Assembly (NCBI GenBank): GCA_029255685.2
Contig: CM055318.2
Span: forward strand, 14,699,001 to 14,763,000
DNA length: 64,000 bases
Direction: 5' to 3'
DNA from: Silene conica
Taxonomy: Eukaryota > Streptophyta > Magnoliopsida > Caryophyllales > Caryophyllaceae
Shown here: one piece after another, positions 12,775-22,584 of the stretch
How the letters are laid out: every line of letters begins with the position of its first letter
Numbering within the stretch: the stretch's first letter is position 1
Position numbers and translations under genes: made by a program
The notes under the pieces: model-generated
Told to the model about the DNA's origin: nothing
Database searches by the model: none
The model's input: only the letters and a program-made list of their open reading frames with translations

Positions 12775-13000
12775 TATCGAAACAACAACGGCAATCGCCG
12801 CAATAACAGAGGCGGCCAAAATAATGGCAAAAGCCAGTTTAATCGCGGCTCCGCCGGACCATCTCCTGCTGCCCCATCGTCTCCGGCGTCGTGGGGTCCA
12901 CCTCCACCGTGGGTTGCCCAGTGGGCTCCTCCACCGTGCCCCTACCCCACCTACCCAGGGTGGTCTTCCCCTTAGCCGTCTTGGCCGCAAACACCACTGC
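12016..13000 (+). other. Copia-1 gag region (fossil)
   Basis: The translation has the UBN2-type Copia gag fold, with YASWVHLFTLHARGYKVLAH near the start and LDAYCQHLRELAGQLKDV in the middle. It then passes through a poly-Asn stretch encoded by an AAT microsatellite (12739-12773) into a Pro-rich tail. Gag forms the element's cytoplasmic virus-like particle in this family. Confidence 0.8.
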
Positions 13001-13079
13001 GTCCTGCTTCGAATCGGACTAATTTTCGTGCCCCTGTTGTCAATCGTGGCTCAAATCAAGGGTATGGTCAAGCCTATAT

Positions 13080-16000
13080 GATGGGTGATGAGTCCCAAAT
13101 GATGTCAGATTTGGGTCAAGTTTTTAACACAATGACTGTGAACCCGAATGATGGAAACTGGTTCATGGATATTGGCGCTTCCTCCCATCTCACATCCGAC
13201 GCAGGTATGCTCCGTTCCCCTTTCAATTCTAGTGCGATTAATAAAATCTATGTCGGTAATGGTTCTAGCATTCCAATTCACGGTTCTGGCACATCTCAAA
13301 TACCGACCCAAACTCGTACCCTCCACCTTCACCGTGTCCTCTATGCACCCCACATAATTAAAAATTTGATTTCCGTTCGACAATTTACTAAAGAAAATAA
13401 TGTGTCCGTCGAATTTGATCCATATGGTTTTTCTGTGAAGGATTTAATGAATGGGATAACGATTTTGAGGAGCAACAGTGATGGCGAATTATATCCCGTG
13501 TCTTCTGGGTCTCGCACGTCCACCTCCCAGCCCGAGTCTCTCAACCTCCTCACCTTCGCTCCTGATAAATGGCATCAACGCTTGGGTCATCCGAGTGCTC
13601 CCGTCCTTAGTTTCTTATAATCTCATCATCGTATTGTTTGTAATAAAGAGCACTCTTCTAGTTTATGTCATTACTGTCAAATTAGCAAACACAAACGCTT
13701 ACCGTTTCATGAGTCTTTCTCTACCACAATTGCACCTTTTGATATTGTTCATAGCGACTTGTGGACGTTGCCTGTTTTAAGCAAAAGTGGATATAAATAT
13801 TACTTAATTTTAATTGACGATTTTACCAATTATGTTTGGATATATCCGTTAAAATACAAATCTGAAACCTTCGACAATTTTGCCAAATTCTCCAAATATG
13901 TCCAAACCCAGTTTAATCGTCCAATAAAATCCTTTCAATGTGATCTTGGTCGCGAATTCGACAATACTAAATTTCGCGGTTTAGCTGATACACATGGCCT
14001 TGTCTTTCGTTTTTCCTGTCCTCAAACTTCTTCACAAAATGGGAAAGCGGAACGCATGATTCGCCGCATTAATGAAATCACCCTCACCCTCCTCCATCAC
14101 GCCTCCCTTCCATCCTACTTCTGGGTTGATGCCGCCCATGCCGCCGTACACCTACATAATATTCTACCCTCTAAAGTTTTAGCTTATCGCAACCCCACAT
14201 CTGTCCTTTTTCTCAAAGAACCATCCTACGATCATCTCCGTGTCTTTGGTTGTGCCTGCTATCCAAATTTATCCGCCAAACGTCCCCACAAACTAGCTCC
14301 TCGGTCCACCCAATGTGTCTTTCTGGGTTACCCCAATGAGTATCGCGGTTATCGTTGTCTTGATTTATCTAGCGGGAAAATTATTCTTTCGCGTCATGTT
14401 ACTTTCGATGAATCGGTTTTTCCCTTTTCTAAATCCTCTACTGTCAAACCATCGGATTATAATTTTTTACACATTGATGACGGACTCCCGTCCCACGTCC
14501 TGCCTGATATCTCCCCGCCACCACCCAACCAGCCCAACCTGTTCCCTAACCCCGCACCCCAGCCGCCCTCCTCGCCACCCCATTCCCTGTCTATCCCTGT
14601 TCAGCCTCTGTCCTCACCCTCCCTGCCTGTTTACCCTTCTACCCCTGCCACACCAGCCACCCCCTTACCTCCCCCACCTCCACCCAGCCCTGCCCCGTCT
14701 TACCATTCCCCTTCACCTCAGCCTCCACCTCAGCCTTTCCCTACCCATCGTGCCCACCAAATGTCGATCCGTGCTATGAATGATATTTTCAAACCACGTG
14801 TTCTGCATACCACCTCCGCCTCCCCTCTCTCTCCGCTGCCCAAATCCCCCACCCTCGCCCTTCAGGACCCGAATTGGAAGGCTGCCATGGCCGACGAATA
14901 TCGTGCTTTAATTGATAATGGAACGTGGGACCTTGTACCACGACCATCACATGCTCCTGTTATTCGTTGTATGTGGCTATTTCGTCACAAATTTAATGCA
15001 GATGGTTCACTTCAGAGGTATAAGGCCCGTCTTGTGGTTAATGGTAAAACTCAACAGGTCGGCATTGATTGCTATGAAACTTTTAGCCCTGTGGTTAAGC
15101 CTACTTCTATTCGTACCGTGTTAAGTATTGCTGTCACCCGGTCTTGGCCCATTCATCAATTGGATGTCAAAAATGCCTTTCTCCATGGTGACTTACGGAA
15201 AACCGTCTTCATGCATCAACCACCGGGTTTTGTTTCTCCCGCTACTCCTAATCACGTGTGTCGGCTTCGCAAGTCTCTTTATGGGCTCAAACAGGCACCC
15301 CGCTCTTGGTACCAACGGTTCGCTCATTTTCTTCTCTCTCGGGTTTTCGGAGTAGCATATGTGACACGTCGCTGTTTATTTTCCGAGCCGGTGTGGAAAT
15401 TGCTTATCTTCTTCTTTACGTAGATGATATTATCCTTACGGCTTCTTCTACTACTTTATTGCGACGTATTATTACCGATTTGTCGAGTGAATTTGCTATG
15501 TCGGATCTCGGCTCGCTGCATCATTTTTTGGGCATTCATGTGACACGTACCTCTGATGGTTTGTTTTTATGTCAGGATCAATATGCCAAAGATATTCTTA
15601 AACGTGCCTCCATGTCTAATTGCAATCCCGTCTCCACACCGGTTGAACCCGGTTCAAAGCTCAGTCCGACCACGGGTGCTCCTTTTGCTGACCCCACGCT
15701 TTATCGCAGTCTTGCCGAGGCACTTCAGTATTTAACTATCACTCGCCCCGACATTGCTTATGTTGTTCAGCAAGTCTGTCTTTTCATGCACGCGCCTCGG
15801 GATCCTCATTTTCACTTCCTCAAACGCATCTTGCGTTACCTTAAAGGCACGCTTGCGCATGGGCTGACCATTTCGAAAAGTAAAAATTTTGAGTTGACAG
15901 CATACTCGGACGCTGATTGGGGCGGTTGCCCCGATACGGTTCGCTCCACTTCTGGTTATTGTGTGTTCTTGGGCGATAATTTGGTATCCTGGTCCTCCAA

Positions 16001-16360
16001 ACGTCAAGCTACTGTATCCCGTTCTAGTGCCGAAGCGGAGTACCGCGGTGTTGCTAATGTCGTAGCTGAGACGAGCTGGTTACGCAATCTATTGCTTGAA
16101 CTTCATGTCCCCCTTCGCCGCGCTACCTTGGTCTATTGTGATAATATTTCCGCAGTGTACTTGTCTAGTAACCCCGTTCAGCCCCAACGCACCAAACACA
16201 TTGAGCTTGACATTCATTTTGTCCGTGAGAAAGTCCAACTTGGAACGGTTCGTGTGTTACACGTCCCTGCTGAGTACCAATATGCTGATATTTTTACGAA
16301 GGGTCTTCCTCGTCACTTATTCACTCGTTTCCGTTCCAGTCTCAGCGTCCGCCCTTCTCC
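13080..16360 (+). other. Copia-1 pol region: protease, integrase, RT, RNase H (fossil)
   Basis: In order, the region shows a protease-like ASSHLTSDAG segment, the GAG-pre-integrase WHQRLGHPS motif, an integrase core with DDFTNYVWIYPLK and SSQNGKAERMIRRINE, a Pro-rich linker, RT with QLDVKNAFLHGDL and LLLYVDDIILTA, and RNase H with TAYSDADWGGCPDTVRSTSG and DIFTKGL near the end. This is the Copia arrangement, with integrase before RT. It is treated as part of a broken element. Confidence 0.85.
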
Positions 16361-16379
16361 CGCTTCGACTGCGGGGGAG

Positions 16380-16559
16380 TATTAGCAAGTAAATAATAGT
16401 GTATATCTCGTCCTGTATTTATTTCAAGTATACCAAGCATGCTTGTATTTAGTGTAGATTTATTGTATAGCTCTTCCTCTTCTCTAGCTTTGTAACTGAT
16501 ACAAGTATATATATGATATCATCCTACAATCCCAAGTCACGGGATTACCAAAACTTACA
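16380..16559 (+). repeat. Copia-1 3' LTR
   Basis: This is a 180-bp direct copy of 11740-11919 that follows the polypurine tract GCGGGGGAG and precedes the ATTAG target duplication. Confidence 0.93.
16380..16559 (+). promoter_or_regulatory. Copia LTR close upstream of the retrogene
   Basis: The Copia-1 3' LTR ends 116 bases before the retrogene ATG and lies in the same orientation. Retrocopies lack their parent promoter, so this LTR is a plausible promoter donor. No TATA box can be tied to a mapped start site here; TATATATATGATA at 16506-16518 is a candidate. This is an inference from position only. Confidence 0.25.
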
Positions 16560-16587
16560 ATTAGTTTTGTTATAAAAGTACATTTTT

Positions 16588-18437
16588 AACTAAATGCATT
16601 TCTGTTATGTTTTCGTGATTAGTTTAGCTGTGTTTTTGGGTTGTTGTCGGTTGTTTCGTTGTTGGTTTGGGGTCATGGCTTTACCTTCGGTATATCATGA
16701 GTTTCTGGATAACTTCGCTTGCGCCCATGTTAGTGATGAGTTTATGGATAATGACGGGGAAAAGATGATAGATCACTTTACAAGAATGAAGGGGTCATTT
16801 AATCTCACCTTATCTGAGGTAAGGGCGATTAAGGACAAAGGAAACGGTCTTTTTCGACAAAATCGCTTTGATAAGGCTGCTTCGTGTTACGACAACGCCT
16901 GTAAACTTTTGGGTCTGAGCTTGGCTAGGGTTGGAAATGAGGATATTCACTCGTTATCGGACCTTGCAGTCTCCCTTAATTTTAATCTGGCGGCTTGTGC
17001 CTTGAAACTTGAGGAATTTAGGGCTACGGTGGACCTGTGTAGCATGATATTAGAATCATTTCCGCGAAACGTTAAAGCTCTTTTTCGTAAGGCAATTGCA
17101 TATATGAAATTGAACAGGTTCTTAGAAGCAAAAGTTGATCTAGTGGAAGCTTTGGGGGTTGAACCTAAAAATAAGGATGTTCTTAGGGAATTTGAGGTAG
17201 TTAAAGGTCATCTCCTCATTAAGGCTAATGGTAAAAGAGTGCTCGAGGTTGCCTCATGTGATGAAATGGAAGTGAATGGTAAGAAACATTTACATTCCTT
17301 GGATACGATACATGTTCCTGAAAGTAATACTGAAGTCGGTGAAAGTATTATAGAAGAAGGTGAGAGTGTGGTTATGAAGGCGATGGAAGCCAATGAAGAT
17401 GTGAGCGTTAAAGGAAATGTGAGTGCATACTTGGAGTTGGCTAAAGCTGAAAGTTGTGGAAGGAATATTAGCAAAACTGGTTTTGAGAGGAGTGCCCAAA
17501 ACAAGTCTTCTTATGAGTTTTCAAAAAAAGGGGGAGGACACTCCAAATTAAGAATTTCTAGACATGATTATCAAAAACTCCTACAAGGTCATAAGGTGAG
17601 GTATCATCACAAGAATGATCTGTCAACCATAATAGTTAAGGTCTGTCTTTTTCAGCCTACGAAGGAGGGAGAAAGTCCAAGTGAGTTCGGTAAGAGGAAG
17701 GACAAGAAGAAGAAGAAAAGAAGACCTTCTAAACCCCGAAAACGTAAGATGAGGGTGCAAAAGGAAGTTACGTCTCCTTCTTCAGATATCGACACTATGA
17801 CAAGGAAGTCCTCCATGATGGATACATGGTTGAGCCCCTCCACCATTGGAGACAATTTCTCCTCTCTTAGGACCCAAAGCCTTCAAGAATGCCTTTCAGT
17901 TGCTGAACCTCTAGCCTTGAAGAATCCTATAGCTACTATCTCTACTTGCCCTCCGACCTTTTCTAACTTGAATGCTAATCAGTTTTTTTGCTTCTCGGCC
18001 AACCCTAAGAAGAGCAAGAGTCCTTTAGTTCGAAATCTGCTACGTGTCCCTACTACTCGCCATTTGAGGGAGAGGATGAGAGCTTCTATCTTCAGAAAAA
18101 ATCAAAGCCAAGGGGATGAATCTCTGAGACACATATTATCTACTTGTTCAACAAGTAGATTTTCTTCCAGAAAATCTCTACGTCTTCGTGGCGTAAGTGT
18201 GTGTTGTTGCATGTACTCCTTGGAAGCTCAGTTGGTAAAGAAGAAAAAAGAAGTCTTCGCTCAACTGGAGATGTCAGATCGTCCGTTTAAGAGACCTATC
18301 ATCTGTACTCGGCCCGTCATAAGTTTATTTTCTTGTTCAAATAATGTAACAATAAGTCCGACCAGGAGAGTCGGATAGTATTATGTATGAACCTTTCTTT
18401 CTTGTTGTCAAAAAAAAAAAAAACTAAATGCGTTTCT
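16588..18437 (+). mobile_element. LINE-mediated retrocopy carrying a TPR gene, with TSDs and poly(A)
   Basis: The 16-base sequence AACTAAATGCATTTCT at 16588-16603 recurs as AACTAAATGCGTTTCT at 18422-18437, with one change. The second copy is directly preceded by an A run (18410-18423). An uninterrupted paralogous target (…TTTTTAACTAAATGCATTTCTATTTATATC, in two pieces around 18526-18550) lies just downstream in a tandem copy of the same host repeat, so the empty-site structure is known. Target duplication of this length plus a 3' poly(A) is the signature of target-primed reverse transcription by LINE machinery. The cargo is an intronless host-type gene and not a LINE body. Confidence 0.85.
16675..18378 (+). 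CDS. Intronless TPR-domain protein (retrogene candidate)
   Basis: The open frame gives 567 residues from ATG 16675 (MALPSVYHEF). An upstream in-frame ATG at 16594 lies inside the target duplication and is rejected as the start. Three TPR units lie at about residues 45-80, 93-130 and 132-170. They carry carboxylate-clamp-like positions (K and N in IKDKGNGLF, N in FNLAAC, K and R in KALFRKA), as in co-chaperones that bind Hsp70/Hsp90 tails and in FKBP-type TPR domains. Residues near 340-366 form a strongly basic, NLS-like segment (KDKKKKKRRPSKPRKRK). The last 200 residues are Ser/Arg-rich and not recognised. The gene lies between target duplications and ends 31 bases before a poly(A) run, so it is a reverse-transcribed copy that has stayed open. 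The parent gene and expression are unknown. Confidence 0.7.
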   Translation: MALPSVYHEFLDNFACAHVSDEFMDNDGEKMIDHFTRMKGSFNLTLSEVRAIKDKGNGLFRQNRFDKAASCYDNACKLLGLSLARVGNEDIHSLSDLAVSLNFNLAACALKLEEFRATVDLCSMILESFPRNVKALFRKAIAYMKLNRFLEAKVDLVEALGVEPKNKDVLREFEVVKGHLLIKANGKRVLEVASCDEMEVNGKKHLHSLDTIHVPESNTEVGESIIEEGESVVMKAMEANEDVSVKGNVSAYLELAKAESCGRNISKTGFERSAQNKSSYEFSKKGGGHSKLRISRHDYQKLLQGHKVRYHHKNDLSTIIVKVCLFQPTKEGESPSEFGKRKDKKKKKRRPSKPRKRKMRVQKEVTSPSSDIDTMTRKSSMMDTWLSPSTIGDNFSSLRTQSLQECLSVAEPLALKNPIATISTCPPTFSNLNANQFFCFSANPKKSKSPLVRNLLRVPTTRHLRERMRASIFRKNQSQGDESLRHILSTCSTSRFSSRKSLRLRGVSVCCCMYSLEAQLVKKKKEVFAQLEMSDRPFKRPIICTRPVISLFSCSNNVTISPTRRVG

Positions 18438-18604
18438 ATTTATATCAAAATCAGTTGAAAACTAAATATAATAAAATTTTAAATATTCGATTACGAGTTT
18501 GTTATTAATTTTGTTCTAAAAGTACATTTTTAACTAAATGCATTTCTATTTATATCAAAATCAGTTGAAAACTAAATATAATAAAGTTTTAAATATTCGA
18601 TTAT
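18422..18604. repeat. Host tandem repeat, unit about 110-120 bp, hit by two insertions
   Basis: The second, intact unit (about 18495-18604) starts GAGTTTGTTATTAATTTTG and ends TTTAAATATTCGATTA. The first unit is split: its head is at 11726-11739 before Copia-1, its middle at 16560-16603 between Copia-1 and the retrocopy, and its tail at 18422-18494. The units differ at only a few sites. The block is bracketed by CCCGTGCAAA motifs at about 11711 and by the 17-bp palindrome CCGTGCAAATTGCACGG at 18654-18670. Confidence 0.8.
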
Positions 18605-18728
18605 ATTTAACTTCATTTTTTATGGTACGCTTTGAACTAAACTAGTCTTAAACCCGTGCAAATTGCACGGAGTTGTTATTTTATATTTTGTTATTACTAA
18701 GTTGTTCGATTGGGATGATTCCTTAATA

Positions 18729-18960
18729 CTCCTTCCATTCAATTCAACATTGCATTTATGCTTTATACACAAATAATAAGAAAACTATATTATAGTATTA
18801 AAAGTACAACAAATAGGTGTAAAGTGTTAGTATTGTGTTTAATTTGTGTTGAAAAGGTGGCCTTAATAGTGTTATTATAGTATTATAGTATTAATAGTAC
18901 AGCCAAATAAGGAAACATGCAATGTGGAGTTGAATGGTCCGAAAAGGAATAGGTGTATTT
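18729..18960. mobile_element. Degraded Stowaway-type MITE, inverted relative of 422-661
   Basis: The left end CTCCTTCCATTCAATTC follows TA and matches the family terminus. The interior matches the complement of the 422-661 copy over most of its length (GGTGTAAAGTG, TATTATAGTATTA and GGAATAGGTG). The right terminus is not recognisable, so the copy is decayed or truncated. Confidence 0.65.
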
Positions 18961-20317
18961 ATGTAAGATAGTATTTTACATGATCATCTATAATGTTGTT
19001 AATGACATGTCTCACATATCTTGCATAAGACATTATTAGAAGATTTATCGTGCTTGTAGAATCTTGTGTCTTAATATGTCCCGGTAAAAGAGTCTAATGT
19101 GTATGTACATTTATTTCTCATAAGATATGCTGACCAATTTATGAATGTATTACAATTATATCTATTTATAGATGACCTGTTCTCGTAAATCCAATCTAAC
19201 GCGTCTCGGGTTTTTCAAGTTAAAAACCTGCTAATCTGATATTAACTAACTCCCGATTAATCCAAACTTGTAATGACCTGTTATTTTAAAGTCAAATCCT
19301 GATCTAACTCGAGTTCATCCGGTTAGGTCGATAATCAAGTTTATTAAAATATTAATATTAATACTTGCCCTCTCCATTTTCCTATTTTCTCCCTAGATAC
19401 TTTTTCAGTGTCTCCAAAACGGACTTTAGCCATATTTTTCAACATGTAAATGTTAGCGGTTTTGTCAAAAATAATATTTTATAAACAATGGTTGAAATGA
19501 GAATTTAAAATGTTTTAATTTTATGTATTAGCAATATTTTTCTCTAATGTATTTGCCGATTAAAGTTTGGTTGGTTTGACCTGCAAAAAAGAATGAAAAG
19601 AAAATTGGAAATCATATGCTAGATTTGAATTAATAATAGAAAAATACGAATTAAATACTTTATATATTTATTTAAAAAATAATAGAAAAATTAATATTAC
19701 ATAGAGTTTGGTTGCTTTTATATAAGTACGTTAATTAATGATATAATTATGTTTTTAATATTAAATATGAATTAACTCTAAAAAAGTTTTTCACCAAAAA
19801 ATATGGTAAAATAAAAGATGTTAACAACTTTTTAAATTTATATTTTACTCTGATTTTTCCGTGTTTTGATCCAACTTATATGTATTATCCCACTTGTTTA
19901 ACCGGCTAATCACAACAGTATTTCATTTATATCTGAAAAAGCTTAATAAAATGGCATATAACCTTCCTTGTTTAGAAGGCAAATTCTTGTATCAAACGGG
20001 CAATTTTCGTCTAAAATTAAGACGGAACGAATGTTATCATTTATGTTAAAATGTAAATATTTTCTTATATAATGTTACCTTTGGTTTTTGTTAATAAGTG
20101 ACAACTTTAGTTATATTAAAAATGAGGACATTGGACTTTATATAAACACACATTTTCATTTAAGATGGTCATTATCCGCTCTAAGTTTAAGACGGGCTAA
20201 ATTAGACTTCTCCGAATATGAACCCGACCTACCCAAAATTCCTATTAAACGAATTGCATTCAAACACTCTTTCTCATTTCCCTCTAAATCCTTCTTACTA
20301 AATACACAAATAAAATA

Positions 20318-20613
20318 CTCCCTCTTATTCAAGATAATTGTCCCATTGTCTATTTTCGTCTATTCACAATAATGTTCCATTGTACATTTTTTGGTAAATG
20401 TTTATACTTGTTTTAATTACTTTAACTCACAACAATACCTCACCTTACCCCACAACACTACTTATTTTAATCACCTTTACTCACAATAATAATCAATAAT
20501 ACCTTCCCTCTCTCCAATCTTCCTACCCCACACATTACTTTACAATAAACTAATGAATTCCTTAATTTTTGTGCCAAACCGACAATGAGACAGTTATCCC
20601 GACTGGGAGGGAG
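20318..20613. mobile_element. Stowaway-type MITE, about 296 bp
   Basis: The left end CTCCCTCTTATTC and right end GACTGGGAGGGAG are imperfect inverted repeats. TA flanks both sides (20316-20317 and 20614-20615). The interior is non-coding, with CTCACAACAATACC-type runs. It differs from the 422-661 family inside, so a second family is present. Confidence 0.75.
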
Positions 20614-21695
20614 TACAATTTTAATTTCACATACGTTCATCCTAATTTTACAAATTTCTTGTAGTAAAAAACTCACAAATGATATCTATCAAAATTTTAC
20701 AAATTTCATAGTTCAGATCGATCATCAAAGGTCTCATTTATGTTGCAAATGAAGGCGTATGTTTTACAATAATTTTTCGTCATTTTAATCTTTTAACATT
20801 TAACATTGTATATATGATACTTTCATAATTATTAAAGCATCATTAAGTTTTTTGTCTCAAAAAATTATTTATATTTCTTAAGAATATTCACTTTTTTATT
20901 TTATTTTATTTCATTTTATTTGACGTTTTCTCCAATTTAAATTAATTTCCAATAATTTTGTAACTATGAGTTTAATGATTTATCAAAATTTTGTTTGACA
21001 AATTGTAGATCTATGAAATTAGAGATTTTTTAAACCATTATTATATTTATTTATTTCAAATATCTAATCATCATTCTGACAATGATCAACAATTTGAAAT
21101 TTTTTTATTCTTTATAAATTATTTCGACTATAATTAAAAGTTTATGTTTAAATATTTATTTTTTCACTAAATCGATTTTATGTGATAAATGCGACAATTA
21201 TTAATTATTTTTATCACATTTTGAGGTTTCGGCGATCACTATAATTATTTATATTGTCATACTTCTTACGTTAGTTTTTATAATAATATGGATTACGGTT
21301 AAATAATTTAGTCATATTTATATGGATTTAAATATATATATAAATCCATAAAACTTTCCTTAATTTGAGTGGATTAAAATTATCGAGAGTTTGATGGTTA
21401 TACGTAAAATTGTGTTCTAAAATAAACTAAATGAGAGATATTGGAATTAAATGGCGTATGGATTATTGTTGTTTATAAGTAGTTTCAAATAATTAATTAG
21501 TGGTGGTCCCCTAAACTTCCTCCTTTTAAGGTAGTTGCGACAAATAAACAACATGGTTGTTGCTTTAATAAATAGACTAGTTGTATTCGATTTTTTGAAA
21601 TGACGCTAAAAAAGAAAGTAATTGTCGTTTTGGGTTGGATTTCAAAGTAATTGTCAAAATGGTGTCCACGTAGGCTCGGGTTTTCCGAGGCTTAA

Positions 21696-21940
21696 ACACG
21701 CCACTACAAATGGGGTGTCTATAATGCATATATGGGGCAGAAACTTCAAAAAATATAAACACCCAAACACGCCAATACGAGTGGCGTGTCTTCAGCAATA
21801 AACACGCCATTACGTATGGCGTGTCTACACAGAGCATTTTTCACGCCCATTACAGGAAATTTTGGAGAATCATGAAAGGGAAACACGTCATTACGTATGG
21901 CGTGTTTTGAGGCTTAAACCCGCCACTCGGTATGGCGTGT
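21696..21940. repeat. Five 23-bp near-palindromes upstream of the MULE transposase
   Basis: Units lie at 21696-21718, 21767-21789, 21802-21824, 21883-21905 and 21918-21940. The best units have arms ACACGCCA and TGGCGTGT around a 7-base centre TTACGTA. Each unit is 23 bp. Start-to-start distances are 71, 35, 81 and 35. A half unit (CACGCCCATTAC) lies at 21842. The position just outside the coding part fits sub-terminal binding sites for a transposase, or a regulatory cluster. Binding is inferred only. Confidence 0.85.
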
Positions 21941-22316
21941 CTCTCTGTTTCAGTTTTTTTTTTACAAAAACAAACAAACCTTCCCATTCTAACCCAAACT
22001 CTAAACTTAACGCCCCTTATCTCTCCTCACAAACACTCTAAATCCGACTCAAATTACCTATTTCTCCCATCTTACCTCTCATTTCCCTTTTCTCAAGCAT
22101 CTTTACGTCATCTCTCCGGTATTATATTTGAGTTTACACATTCTACTAATTAGCAAGGTAATTTTATTTCTTTAAACTTGTATATTAACATTGATTTGTT
22201 GTTAGATACAGCTTATATTGATTTAATTGTAGTTAATTATGTTGTTTTGTGCTTAGATCTATCACTCATAGGTTAATTTATGTTTATCCTCAAAAACCTC
22301 CAAATTTCAATTGGAT

Positions 22317-22558
22317 TAGGTTATGGTTAGTTTAGGAATTTTTGGGTAAAACTAGGTTATGGTTAGTTTGTTAATCTATCACTAAAATATATGTTTAGTA
22401 TGTATTTTGGGTAGAATTAGGTTATGTTTAGTTTAGAAATTTTTGGGTAAAAATTAGGTTATGGTTAGTTTGTTAATCTATCACTAAAATATATGTTTAG
22501 TATGTATTTTGGGTAGAATTAGGTTATGATTAGTATAGAAATTTTTGATTTTTACTAA
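22317..22558. repeat. Tandem repeat, about 102-bp unit, 2.3 copies
   Basis: The phrase TTAATCTATCACTAAAATAT occurs at about 22371 and 22473, each preceded by GGTTATGGTTAGTTTG and followed by TGTTTAGTATGTATTTTGGG. A third partial unit ends near 22558. The block lies in a probable 5' UTR intron of the MULE (donor CAAG|GTAATT near 22157, acceptor TATAG near 22582). Confidence 0.75.
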
Positions 22559-22584
22559 ATTTGTTTAATTTTCTTGTATAGAAT

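Larger units (their letters stand above)
11740..16559 (+). mobile_element. Ty1/Copia retrotransposon (Copia-1), Ale/RE1-like
   Basis: The element is 4820 bp with 180-bp LTRs at both ends and a perfect 5-bp target duplication ATTAG (11735-11739 and 16560-16564). The primer site TGGTATCAGTGA directly follows the 5' LTR (initiator tRNA-Met type) and the polypurine tract GCGGGGGAG precedes the 3' LTR. Parts in order are gag, protease, integrase core, RT and RNase H, the Copia order. The short LTRs and gag style suggest the Ale/RE1 lineage. The LTRs differ at 3 of 180 sites by eye. With an assumed 7e-9 substitutions per site per year this is roughly 1.2 million years, with wide error. The element is broken in about three places. 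It is inserted in a host tandem repeat, 28 bases before the target duplication of the TPR retrocopy. Confidence 0.93.
18605..21695. other. AT-rich intergenic region with MITEs
   Basis: No gene is supported. The region holds a degraded Stowaway relative (about 18729-18960), a complete Stowaway-type MITE (20318-20613), and a possible small TIR element between about 20009 and 20200 with GTCT...AAGACGG motifs at both ends. The rest is very AT-rich. The left boundary of the MULE that follows could not be fixed; it may lie between 21500 and 21660. Confidence 0.6.

Noticed and set aside
12562-12990. Minus-strand open frame, 142 codons
   Set aside because: It is the antisense shadow of the Copia-1 gag region, with an Ile run from the AAT microsatellite.
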